DNA of 64,000 nt from Tieghemiomyces parasiticus (taxonomy: Eukaryota > Kickxellomycota > Dimargaritomycetes > Dimargaritales > Dimargaritaceae): contig JANBPT010000031.1 in assembly GCA_027575765.1 (NCBI GenBank), positions 40,733 through 104,732 of the forward strand. Direction: 5' to 3'. The notes below the pieces were generated by a model, which was given only the letters and a program-made list of their open reading frames with translations, was not told the origin of the DNA and searched no databases. Positions within the stretch are counted from its first letter, which is position 1. Every line of letters starts with the position of its first letter. Below are positions 22,494 to 32,415 of this stretch, in pieces. The translations under genes were made by a program, and so were the position numbers.

Positions 22494-23971
22494 TTATCCG
22501 CTAAGACTATCTTCCACTCTTGAACCTATCCATCACATTTTTTTTCTCGATGGCGGCGAGATGTGGCATTTGTTTTACCATTCAAAGGCCACCTTTGCTG
22601 CTGAGGTCAGAAAAGGAAATCAAGAGTAAAACAGGCGACGATGGGAGCCCAGTTTTAATTTCGGCAAATCAATTTTAATGTGATCACGGATCAATGTGCC
22701 AGACAAAAACCCCAGAGCGTTGGGGGGGGAGGTGCTAGGTTTCAAGTCAGCCGACCAGTGTCGATTGGCTTGTTAAGATACCACCGCTTACTATCATCAA
22801 TAGCTGTCATGCGCAATGATGTAGAACATTAGCGGATTTAACCGTAGACCGAAAGGTGGCATTACCGATCGGCCAAGCGAATATAGTCATATTATACGAA
22901 ACGCTAAGCCGGGATGGTCCTGCGAAGGGACTTCAGCTGGAGCCGCTGGTTAACAGGGGGTGGTCACTGGGTGTTCTTCGACTGGCCAACTTCCACTTCC
23001 GTAACTAGTTAATTCCGTCGAGTCTGCCTGCTTCCGTTTCATTATGACATGGTCATCTAATCCCAAGGAAACTAAGGCGGACGAGTGGCAATCGCCCCCA
23101 AAGTGACCCCTCCAGTTCACTTCGCTCATCTGCGCCCTGATGGCCGGTGTATACGTTTTCCTTGCAGCCGAGCGCTGTCTACTCTATAAACCTAAGAAGT
23201 CCCCCTCCCCGTCATCGTACAGGAGAGGTTCTCCTCACATCTGATATGCCTAGTTTATTGTAATCTCGCTAAGGATCTGTTTGACCCTAGCTCTAACGCA
23301 TCACTCTTCTCACAAGATTTGAAGGCTCGAATTCCCCCTCTCCTATAGGGTTAGGTGGGAGAGTCGAGAGAAGGGCCTGTGGTTGGTTGGCACAATTTAT
23401 TCTGGGAATGTCCGTAGAGATAAGGCCGCCGCCAAGAGTGCAATAGTTGATCGCAAAGTATGATATCCATTCCCGCGCAGGTTACGCCATCAATGTTAAT
23501 CGTGTGATGGAGGGTTGGGTAAGATCTCAACCTGAGAAGGAGAAACAGCACGAGGTGGATAGTGACATGGTGGCTACTGTAAAATGAAGTTCAGTCACCT
23601 CCCTTTTTCCTTCCCAACCTTTCTGTACATATGCAATAGGTGGTTCACCGAAACGTCAGCCTTGATTCGGAACACATACCTGCCGTTGGTCACACTATCG
23701 ATTAGTCACATTCGCCTAGGGATTTGTTTCCAAAAGTCGGAGGGAAAGGGAGGGTTGGAGTGGAGCCGAAGTTACCGGCAATGAACGGTCGTGACCTACG
23801 AGCTCCCTCCACTCACATTCCCTTCACTATCAGACCTCTTTCCTAACAGGTCGAGTGAAATTGCGAGGAAGACAGTGCGACCGGGTGGTCCCTCCGTGTA
23901 ACGACATGAGAGTGGGAGCGCCTTAGGTTGACGGACGGAGAGGGGAGGACAGGAGGCTGGGAGCCGGTAAA
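22494..23971. other. Intergenic, no gene recognised
   Basis: No frame with recognisable content. Composition is near-balanced. Confidence 0.55.
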
Positions 23972-23988
23972 ACACACACACACACACA
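23972..23988 (+). repeat. CA dinucleotide tract
   Basis: About eight CA units directly before the palindrome cluster. Confidence 0.85.
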
Positions 23989-23992
23989 GACA

Positions 23993-24151
23993 CAGATAAT
24001 ACGGCTGGCGTACATCAGGGCTCTATTCATATGGATAGAGCCCTGATGTACGCCAGCCGTAGTATCTGCGGCTTGATATCCTTACTAGCCGTGAGGATTT
24101 CAAGACGCAGATAATACGGCTGGCGTACATCAGGGCTCTATCCATATGAAT
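23993..24151. repeat. Nested palindrome: three copies of one arm
   Basis: A roughly 38-base unit (containing acggctggcgtacatcaggg) occurs three times: direct at 23993-24030, inverted at 24031-24068 and direct again at about 24108-24145. Copies 1 and 2 abut as a palindrome centred on catatg (24028-24033) with 36 of 38 matches. Copies 2 and 3 form a longer inverted repeat with 61-base arms (24025-24085 and 24091-24151), three mismatches, one G-T pair and a 5-base loop (tagcc). The arms extend through the sequence between the copies, so that also folds. It could be a foldback or MITE-like element, a hairpin-type element, or a replication-generated palindrome. It lies between the two MINPP genes. 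Confidence 0.9.
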
Positions 24152-25805
24152 TGGGAAACGGCCGGCATGGCCCCCCCAGTGCCCCCGTAGTAAGCGTTGC
24201 TCTACCTTCGAGGTTGACATGAGATCGATCAGGAAGTCCGCTCATGCCGCGACCGCCCGAATCGGTTGTGCTTACGCCTGGTACATCACACAATGACGAA
24301 GACCCTGCTGTGGACTATATTAGTCAATCGGATGCCCGTTCATTCCTCACTGGTCAGCTTATCAATAACGGATTTGTGAAATGAAGCTTCGAAAAAATTA
24401 GGCGTAGGATCTTCGGTACGAGTTGACCAGGTCTTACGTTAATCTGTCACCAGCGGCCAGCGAACAAATACTTCCATCTTGCTTTCAAGGGCCACTTCGC
24501 CGGTCATTGACGATATCAATATCGGTGCCGCATTCTTTCGCTGGCTGTTTTTTATCGGCGGCACGCCACTCAAAGGAGTGTGCCACCCAAATGTGATTGG
24601 TCATCCCATTGCTGCTTCATCTAAAAACGCGGACTCTTTCAACTGTTGGGGAGGGGGAGGCTCCTTCCTCATTAAATTTGGGTATCGTATACCCTAATGC
24701 GTAAGTGGAGACGAAGTGCAGTGAATTAGTTTTATTTGACAGCCCCTTCGACGTATCTTTATGGTAAGTTGGAAACAGCCTACGGATCACTCCCCCCACC
24801 CCTTCAATATATCATTATTTGACTGGTAACTTGTGGACGTTCTCTGGCCAGCAGTTTCCAAGAAAACTAAGGTGGGACTCTAACCTACAACCATGAACTT
24901 CACGAGTAAGCTAGGCCTCGTAGACTCTGGTCTCCAATACAATACGGCAGCTATCCCAGCAACCGGTCTATTGCTTACCTTTCCACCATTCTCTGCACTT
25001 CTGCTGAGCATCCCAACCTCCACAATTTCCAACCATCTCCTCATCCATTTTTCGGCAAGCATGTCCTGGGAGAAGCCCCCTAATGACAAAGCAAAGTGTA
25101 CTAACCACTCTACTCATCGATCGGTCAGTTGGGGTGAAGGGCCAGCGAGGCACTTCCTGTACCTGGCGGCTATTAACGGGACTGGTCGGATGGGCGGCAC
25201 CATTCGGTTGGCATAGTCTACGGCAAGACTCGGGGATTGGACGCCAGCGTGGTACGGTGTGTGAGGGCTAGGATGGATGGCGAGGAAAGGAGGAGGTTTG
25301 GATGCACCCTATCAATTACACGGAAGGTAGGATTGGATAGTGCTTGGCCTAACGTCTAGGGTTGACCCCTATTCACGCTTTCGCCGCGTCCTCATCCTTT
25401 ACATATTCACACTGTGCATACCATCGCCCGTCACCCTCTCTGTGCGCGCCGAGGCGCTCGTCCGACCGTACTTCCTCCTCTTCCAATCTACTTGACGTGA
25501 GACAGGCAGCTGTCGCTCCTCCGCATGTTAGCCCTCCGTGTCTTTGCGCAATAGCCGGGAGGTGGCGGTGATCCTGCATTGTAAGGCACGCCGTGGGTTC
25601 CTTCCGACCGGCTGTCCAGCTGAGCTCAGTTGGCCAGCATATATATATATAGCAAAGCAGGTGCCTACCCTCTCGTTTACAAGCACCTTCGGGCTCTCCT
25701 TCTACTTACCATACGACTTCGCGCCTTTACCTGGCGAGTCATCCATCTTACGTTTTATGTTCATATTTCGTCCCCACAAGCGTTTATCCCATGTTTCCAT
25801 GATCG
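24152..25805. other. Intergenic, promoter region of MINPP copy 2
   Basis: No gene is recognised. An (AT) run of 12-13 bases lies near 25639-25651. Pyrimidine enrichment from about 25360 marks the promoter side of the second MINPP gene. Confidence 0.5.
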
Positions 25806-25814
25806 TATAAAATA
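25806..25814 (+). promoter_or_regulatory. TATA box of second MINPP gene
   Basis: TATAAAATA about 200 bases before the start codon at 26012, a spacing similar to that of the first MINPP gene. Confidence 0.5.
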
Positions 25815-26011
25815 CACCGTTTGCCGCACCTGCCAACTTCTCCTCTTTCTTTAACGACGCTGTCTTACCCAACTGCCTGCATCCCTCAACCCACATTATA
25901 TTGGTGGACACTGTCTGACAACGCTCCTCCCGACGAACTAGGCGCCCGATTGAACGACCTTAGTACCCCACCCATCCGTCCGTTATCCGCTGATATGTTT
26001 ATTGACCCACG

Positions 26012-27616
26012 ATGACCGTTTTATCCGCAACTGTCACCATCCTGCCGGCCCTTCTGTGGCTTGGGATGTCCCCTTTACTTTTTTGCAAGCCGTCCATGAA
26101 CGGGGCGTCGCTGGGTGCCTCGCTACTCGTACCGACCAACACGCGAACGCCATATGCGCGGCGCGGCCAAGGCCTCTCCTCTGGGCAGCACACCACCACA
26201 GACGACAGCAAGTTCACCATGATCACGTCTTACGTCATATATCGCCACGGCTCCCGCGGCCCCAAGGACTCAACGACAGTCAAAATGAATCAGGCGGCCC
26301 GATGGCTCCAGTCTAACACGGTCAACATGATCACCAAGGCCAACCGGCACCGCCTCCAGGCGTTTGAGGAGCCATGGTCAGATGTGGTGTTTAAAGGCTA
26401 CAACCAGCTCAACCAAATCGGTATGGAAGAAATGACCCAACTCGCCGTGCGGTATCGTGAACATATCGCCCGGTCGATGAAGGAGGCCGCCTTACCTGCC
26501 AAGGGGCCGCTCCCAGACGACACCTCAGCGACAGAGTGGGTATTTTTTCATAGCAGCACAAGCCGCACAGAACAGTCCGCCGCCTACTTTGAGCGGGCAT
26601 TCCGGGCCGGGTCGGCGTCGGCCCTGGACCCGGAACCCTTGGATTATTATTCTGGGATTGACGAATGGGACGGTCTGGCCAGCAGCCTGCTCAACCTGTT
26701 TGACCCAATCTCATCCGATTACGACTCATCCGATGGCGACTCGTTCGATATGCACCTGGAGAACCACCCGACCGACAGCGACTACCGCAAAGATAAGCGG
26801 GTGCGTCACCTGAAGCCATACGCGGCATGCAATGCATGGTCCGATTACGTTAAGTCGGAGTCGACTAAGCAGTGGGTCGCCAAACGTTGGGCAGTGATTG
26901 ACAACCGCATCCGGGATTCCTTCAGCGATCTCCTCCAGGGGATCGGGCTGGACCCGGCGACACTTGACGTGGGTCGCGACCTCGTCCCGCTGTACGATCT
27001 CTGCAGCTTTTCCTGGGCGGGGTCTGAGACGCCACCATCGATTTGCCAGCTTTTCACCACGAAGGACCTCCAGCTTCTCGAGTATCGCGACGATATCGAG
27101 AACTACGTCAATTATAGCCACGGTGATGAATATCTCCCAAATTCCGTCATCCCGCAAATCAACCACCGACTCGCATGGCCGCTGCTTAATTACTTGTACG
27201 AGTCTATGAAGCGTGTAGCTAAGGAACATCAGGAGCAGCTTCAAAATCCCTTGCCGGAAAAGCCAGTCGAACCCCGCGGCACCTTCTACTTTGCCCACGC
27301 CCGACTCATCATGCTTTTGCTCACCACCTTGAACCTCTACAAGGACGACGTCTTCTCGCTTGTGGATCCGACCGAGCAACAAATCCTCGGCCGCCGCTTC
27401 ATCTCCTCGGCCATCTCGCCCATGGCTGCCAATATCGGGTTCGAGCTGTGGTATCATGAAAGCGGCTCGTACCATTTGCGCTTCACGCATAACGAGCAGG
27501 TCGTCGTGCCGGAATATGAAGCCTGCAATGCCCAGTCCGGGTATTGTAAGTTTAAGGAGCTCTTTAAAGAGATCCGTAATAAGTATGAATTGAACTTCGA
27601 CAAGTCGTGTTACTAA
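26012..27616 (+). CDS. Secreted MINPP-family histidine phosphatase, copy 2
   Basis: A 534-residue intronless paralogue of the upstream phosphatase, same strand and length class. A hydrophobic N-terminus (from VLSATVTILPALLWLGM) acts as signal peptide. The catalytic motif is YRHGSRGP (R78, H79, R82); YDLCSFSWAG, LQLLEYRDDIENYVNYSHGD, SAISPMAANIGFELW and the NEQVVVP region align with copy 1. As in copy 1 the usual HAE proton-donor motif is replaced by HAR (H429-A430-R431). Both frames are intact, so the change looks inherited rather than decayed. Predicted role: hydrolysis of inositol phosphates or another phosphate ester outside the cell or in the secretory pathway. The 328-codon open frame on the opposite strand is a by-product of GC-rich codon use. 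Confidence 0.85.
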   Translation: MTVLSATVTILPALLWLGMSPLLFCKPSMNGASLGASLLVPTNTRTPYARRGQGLSSGQHTTTDDSKFTMITSYVIYRHGSRGPKDSTTVKMNQAARWLQSNTVNMITKANRHRLQAFEEPWSDVVFKGYNQLNQIGMEEMTQLAVRYREHIARSMKEAALPAKGPLPDDTSATEWVFFHSSTSRTEQSAAYFERAFRAGSASALDPEPLDYYSGIDEWDGLASSLLNLFDPISSDYDSSDGDSFDMHLENHPTDSDYRKDKRVRHLKPYAACNAWSDYVKSESTKQWVAKRWAVIDNRIRDSFSDLLQGIGLDPATLDVGRDLVPLYDLCSFSWAGSETPPSICQLFTTKDLQLLEYRDDIENYVNYSHGDEYLPNSVIPQINHRLAWPLLNYLYESMKRVAKEHQEQLQNPLPEKPVEPRGTFYFAHARLIMLLLTTLNLYKDDVFSLVDPTEQQILGRRFISSAISPMAANIGFELWYHESGSYHLRFTHNEQVVVPEYEACNAQSGYCKFKELFKEIRNKYELNFDKSCY

Positions 27617-27661
27617 CAAGCCTGCGGTCGGTTTGGCCCTGGTGAACGGTTTAACCTCCCC

Positions 27662-27667
27662 AATAAA
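27662..27667 (+). terminator. AATAAA polyadenylation signal, MINPP copy 2
   Basis: AATAAA 46 bases after the stop codon. Confidence 0.5.
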
Positions 27668-29376
27668 CAACTCATTATGATGCGCATACCCTAAGACCGC
27701 TAGTTTCCGCAAGTTTCTTATGCGAGCCTCAAGGGTCCCCTACTGTGGGCTTCCATGCAAGCAGAAACACAGGTGCCACTTGGTCACAACTAGAGATACG
27801 CGGAAAGGCTATGACGTTACCCTTAGAGAGGTGGGGCGAATGGTTCCGGTTAGGAACGGGGGAGGGCTAGTGATCGAGCTGCCTCTGACCGAAGAGGCCA
27901 GCCGGATCAGTGGGACCGTGCCTCTTCCGAGGATCGGCATGTCGAGGTTGGGTTGGCCCTTGAGTGAAGCCCCTCCCCCGTTTTCAAAGTTACCCGACTC
28001 GGACTAGTCGTAATGAGGACGACAAGAATGGCCTACTCGCTACTCCTGCCACCCTATCTATTTCGCCTCTCCGGGTAGCTCATCCGTTTCCCGGCCATAT
28101 TTCAACCTTTTGTCCTGTACGATCAGACTGGTGCTGGCCCTCCTCTGCATCCGCATATTTCTCTGTGATATGGTGGTAGTATGGTACCTCACCATCTAGC
28201 CAGTTCCGTCGAAGGGAAGGTCAAAGGCCAGTGAGCCCTTGTCAGTTCAACGACAGTATTATACTACACCATCGAGGTTGGCGCAGATACCGTAACCACT
28301 CCAAGATCCGATTGAGATACACCAGCTGTCCCTTTACCTTTCGTGGTGTGACAACAAGAGGAAGTGGGCTGCTTGACATGTCGAGCTCTAGGAGGCGGAC
28401 GAAGGCCGCTCGTGACAGGTCCGGACGGTATCACTAACGGACTCAATCATCTGCTACAGCCTAGTTACAAGCTAGAGCAAAACAAAAAAAAGGGGGCCGG
28501 CAGAGGCGCCAAAGGCCGATCGCATGAAAGAGAAAGAAAACGGAACGAGAACGACCACGTTGTTCGTGGTGTGACCTACAGCGTGTCGCCGATAGGGTGC
28601 TGTGGTGCACTCACCGGCAAGATCACGAACGGGCTTTGGTAGCCACCATCGACCAATAGTTGAGGACCCTTGTGGGAATGAGCCGAGGGTAACTAGCTTA
28701 GCAAGATGGAAAAAAAAAAGTTTAAACCGATAAAACAATAGGGATTACCAACAGGAAGGTAAAAAAATATGTACAGGGGGGTGCATTTTTGTGTGCTTCT
28801 GCTGAACAGGTGGCGGGTGCTTTATTCTCTGGGCCGCCATTCCCGCATAGGAGAAGACTTATCGGCCAGATAGACGCCTCACCCACAGCAGTTCGTACAA
28901 GTGTAACTTGATACCTACTTCCATCCCCAACCCGCCTACCTTAGGTGGGCGGAACGGCCAACTCTGTGACAATCAGCCCTGGACCCTGAAAGGCCCTTGG
29001 GGGGGGAGGTCCACTGCGAACCTCACCCTGCAGTAGCGCCCTACTTTCCCGGCGATAACGACCTCGGTAGCCTGCTTCGGAGAATGCGTCTGCTAATTCC
29101 ATCTAGAAATCGTACACCTTGCCACCGCTTCCAGAGTCATCCCTCATTTCATACATTGTCCACCTTCGCTTCCTAGCCAGACACTGCCCAACTGTTTCTC
29201 GTGTTGGAATTTAACCTGCATGCACCGCCCCTCCCCCCCCCCGACACACACACATCGACTACTCGCCTAGTTACCCCTACCACCCGCACACCTTTTACCG
29301 ATCCCCTGGTACCCCGCTTTGGACTCACGAGCTGCTCTTAGTTAAGCTTTATTTTCTCAATATTGGACGCGGCCTG
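27668..29376. other. Intergenic, no gene recognised
   Basis: Short frames only. A 10-C run at 29233-29242 followed by a short CA tract. CT-rich sequence from about 29100 is the promoter side of the transporter gene. Confidence 0.5.
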
Positions 29377-29384
29377 TCACGTGA
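29377..29384 (+). promoter_or_regulatory. TCACGTGA palindromic E-box
   Basis: A perfect 8-base palindrome with CACGTG core, 36 bases before the transporter start codon. CACGTG is the target of fungal bHLH factors such as Cbf1 and Pho4. Being so close to the ATG it may lie at or inside the transcript start, so its role is uncertain. Confidence 0.35.
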
Positions 29385-29419
29385 GACCCTTGGCGGCCCA
29401 TTAGGCTCCTATTGCGTTC

Positions 29420-30670
29420 ATGGCCGAACCAGGTCGACCACTTTCGAAGGCCGATGCCAAATTCACGGCCGCAGACGCCGGGGTCCAGGTGACTGTACTG
29501 CCGCTGCGTGACACCTCAGGCCGCCCGAGTCTCGAGGCCGATCTGGCCTCCTCCAAGGCGTCCATAACGTCGTCGGCTGTATCCGAAGAGGACAAACCCG
29601 GCCGACGTCGGTGGGTAACCTGGGTGCGGAGCCAGTTCCGCCGGGATAACTGGCGGCACACCGTCAAAATCTTGGCCATCGGACAGCTCCTATCGCTCTG
29701 CATCACGGGTACCACGGTATGTAGCAACAAGCTGGCTACCGAGTATGGCGTATCCATTCCAACCACCCAGAGCTTCCTCAATTACGTTCTGCTCACCTTA
29801 GTCTATCTCCCATACACGCTGTACCGGCGCGGGTTTCGGACCTGGCTGCGGGTCCTGCGGCGGCGCGGCTGGATGTACCTAGTGTTGGCCGCGGTGGACG
29901 TGGAGGGCAACTATTTCGTGGTCAAGGCTTATCAATACACTTCATTACTGAGTGCCATGTTACTCGACACGTGGGCCGTCCCTGTAGTGGTCCTGCTCAG
30001 TTACTTCCTCCTCCGGGTACGCTACCACTTCGTCCAGTACGCCGGCGTCGTGCTGTGTCTGGTTGGCATGGGGCTCCTGGTCACCGCCGACGCGCTCACT
30101 GACCGTGACTACGCCGGATCCAACCCACTCAAGGGCGATCTCTTTTGCGTATTGGGCGCCACCCTCTACGGCATGTCCAACATTCTGGAGGAGTACTCGG
30201 TACGCCAGTTCCCGGTTTACGAGGTCATTGCCCACATGGGTCTGTTCGGTACCATCATCAACGGCGTGCAGCTGGCCATTCTGGAACGCAAGGAGCTCGC
30301 CGCCACCGAGTGGTCGGCGTACGTGGTTGGGTTGGTCCTGGCCTTTGACCTCTGTCTCTTCGTCATGTATTCGGTGACCCCTTACCTGTTCCGGCTCAGC
30401 TCCGCCACTTTCTTTAACATTTCGCTGCTGACCTCTGACTTTTACGGTCTCTTGTTTGGTATCTTCCTCTTCCGCTACCGGATTCACGTACTGTATCCCT
30501 TCGCCTTTGTCGGCATTATCCTTGGCATGGTAGTCTACAATATGCGCGACTGTCCTGAACCCGAGCTCAATTCCCGGTTCGCCGACTCGCTCAAAGTACC
30601 AGCGGATATCCAAACCGCCGATCCTGAAAGCGAGGAGGAGGCGGTGGACCAGCCTGGCCGGCACGCGTAA
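29420..30670 (+). CDS. SLC35F1/F2/F6-type membrane transporter
   Basis: A 416-residue intronless protein. A polar N-terminus of about 80 residues is followed by roughly ten membrane helices, beginning ILAIGQLLSLCITGTTVCSN and NYVLLTLVYLPYTLYRRGF. The motifs YFVVKAYQYTS, LLDTWAVPVVVLLSY, KGDLFCVLGATLYGMSNILE and SATFFNISLLTSDFYGLLFG match the SLC35F solute-carrier family within the drug/metabolite transporter fold. Two EamA-like halves are visible. The substrate is not known for most of this family. The likely place is an endomembrane or the plasma membrane. The acidic tail (ADPESEEEAVDQ) is cytosolic if the helix count is ten. Confidence 0.9.
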   Translation: MAEPGRPLSKADAKFTAADAGVQVTVLPLRDTSGRPSLEADLASSKASITSSAVSEEDKPGRRRWVTWVRSQFRRDNWRHTVKILAIGQLLSLCITGTTVCSNKLATEYGVSIPTTQSFLNYVLLTLVYLPYTLYRRGFRTWLRVLRRRGWMYLVLAAVDVEGNYFVVKAYQYTSLLSAMLLDTWAVPVVVLLSYFLLRVRYHFVQYAGVVLCLVGMGLLVTADALTDRDYAGSNPLKGDLFCVLGATLYGMSNILEEYSVRQFPVYEVIAHMGLFGTIINGVQLAILERKELAATEWSAYVVGLVLAFDLCLFVMYSVTPYLFRLSSATFFNISLLTSDFYGLLFGIFLFRYRIHVLYPFAFVGIILGMVVYNMRDCPEPELNSRFADSLKVPADIQTADPESEEEAVDQPGRHA

Positions 30671-32271
30671 CCCACCTTTTCCGGCGACCTACCGTAAACT
30701 TACTCTACGCTACCGAGCCCCGTTCCCAATGGGACGCTGTGAGCCTCCCCATAATATATCATTAAACTATTATTGAATAAGGGGCGAGTGACTATTGGCC
30801 ATTCCAGGAAAGTCGGCTTTTATCCTATAACCTGGGCCTCGTTCTTCCATACGTAGCTATCACATCGAATGACGGAACCCTGGTATGCCTTACCCCTTAA
30901 TCTCGGCTCCGTAGGGCCAGGTCCAACCGGAAGGGTCGGGTCTGCGTGTGTACCCCATCATCCTCATCTTAGCCTCCCCCGCCTCATATGCTCCCCAGCT
31001 GGGCACTTCGCCATGACCATTACGTGGATCGCCCCTAGCAGCCGGCACTCGTCCGCAGCACGGCGTGAGAGTATACGTGACTGCTGTCCGGTGATATATA
31101 CCTCCCAGATGAATGGCAAACACAGGTCATTGTGGGCGAATGAGGCAGGTGCGTGTGACGTCCAGGTGCTGATCAATCAGACTGTTCTGGGACGGGAACG
31201 CATCTGTAAATCGGTTCGCCACTGCCTTCTAGTTCAGCGTAGCTCGGGGCCGCCCAAGCCAACTTTTTTGGAGGTGGTGGTTCTCAGTATCAGTACAGAG
31301 GCAGGTACGAGTAGTCGCTCGGACTGCAAAAAACCTGTTAGCCGTTGGAGCATGGTAGAAGGCGTTATCAGCACGTATTGCCACCCTCCAGGTGTCATTC
31401 TCAGCCTTTATGGCCGCTTAAATATGTCATTCGGCTATAGTTGATCTAAGGAGGAGGTTTGGGGTTGTGCGTGACTGTCCTGTAAGGGATCGACATCCGA
31501 CCTTGTGACCTGCACCCGACCGGATGCTGGGTCACAGCATAATTAGTATGGTCAAGACGGGTGACTCGGTTGAAAGCAGACCCCTTACACCCAACGTTTT
31601 ACATTGGGCAGGCCTGAGCCTGGGGTAGGCCTTTCACATTCGGTGGTATCGGTGGCGTTTCAGGGAGAGTGGATAAAGTATGGCATCCCCTCGGGTGGCT
31701 TGGCCTCGCCGGCCCAGTTAGCTCGGTAGGGCCGGCGTCCGGTAGATGCCGGCTGGGCCCCTGGGGTCGACGCGCTTGCTCATGGTACCAGTTTGCGAAT
31801 AGCGAACGCAGGCGTAAAATCGTAATGCCGTAAGAAATCGGTGCCGGACAGGTGCGCGCACGAGGACCCATGATTGTCCTCTCCGCTCACCCATTGTTGA
31901 GCTGGTGATGGGCGGCCAATTGCTGAGGAGCGACCAACAGCGACGACCGGCGGAGGAGTCCAGTGTTCTTCTCTTCACACCGATTCGACAGAAGCGTCGC
32001 CGCAGCGAATGACGGCCTAGCGCCTATCGAATTATATGAGGGGCTAGGCTGTGGACATGGCCTTGTCGCAGTTCACCGACGGGATGTCTACTGGAGCGTA
32101 TCCACTTTTAATCTACGAGCTGCGACGAGGAGCGGGAATGCAGTACTGTAGGCAGGCTCGCAAGCCTATATTCTGTAGTTGTGGGAAGAGAAAAGCAGGC
32201 ATGCGCCTTCCACTACTTTCTTCGACGGGTGGTTCGGCGTTGGCCGGTCCAGGTGGGTTCGTCATGGCGGC
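30671..32271. other. Intergenic, no gene secured
   Basis: A 191-codon ATG frame (30869-31444, +) has no recognisable motif, signal peptide or biased codon use and I do not call it. Otherwise only short frames. Confidence 0.45.
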
Positions 32272-32280
32272 TATAAAAAG
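32272..32280 (+). promoter_or_regulatory. TATA box of ornithine aminotransferase
   Basis: TATAAAAAG 136 bases before the ATG, followed by a pyrimidine-rich leader without intervening ATG in good context. Confidence 0.6.
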
Positions 32281-32415
32281 GCAGTCCGACCTCTCAGCTG
32301 GCTCCGTGCTTCTGTTTGGACTATAACCTACCTTCACCTCGCCCTCATTTTACTAAACTGCCCTCATCCGGTTTTACCTACCCCTCTCCCCATTTTCACC
32401 ACATCAAACCCCACC

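Noticed and set aside
26726..27712. 328-codon minus-strand frame over the second MINPP gene
   Set aside because: It mirrors a well-supported + strand gene; GC-rich codon use commonly opens the opposite frame.
29960..30664. 234-codon minus-strand frame over the SLC35F-type gene
   Set aside because: Shadow of a certain membrane protein gene; polar text without a domain.
30869..31444. 191-codon + frame starting with ATG
   Set aside because: No motif, no codon bias, no promoter-like CT-rich leader.
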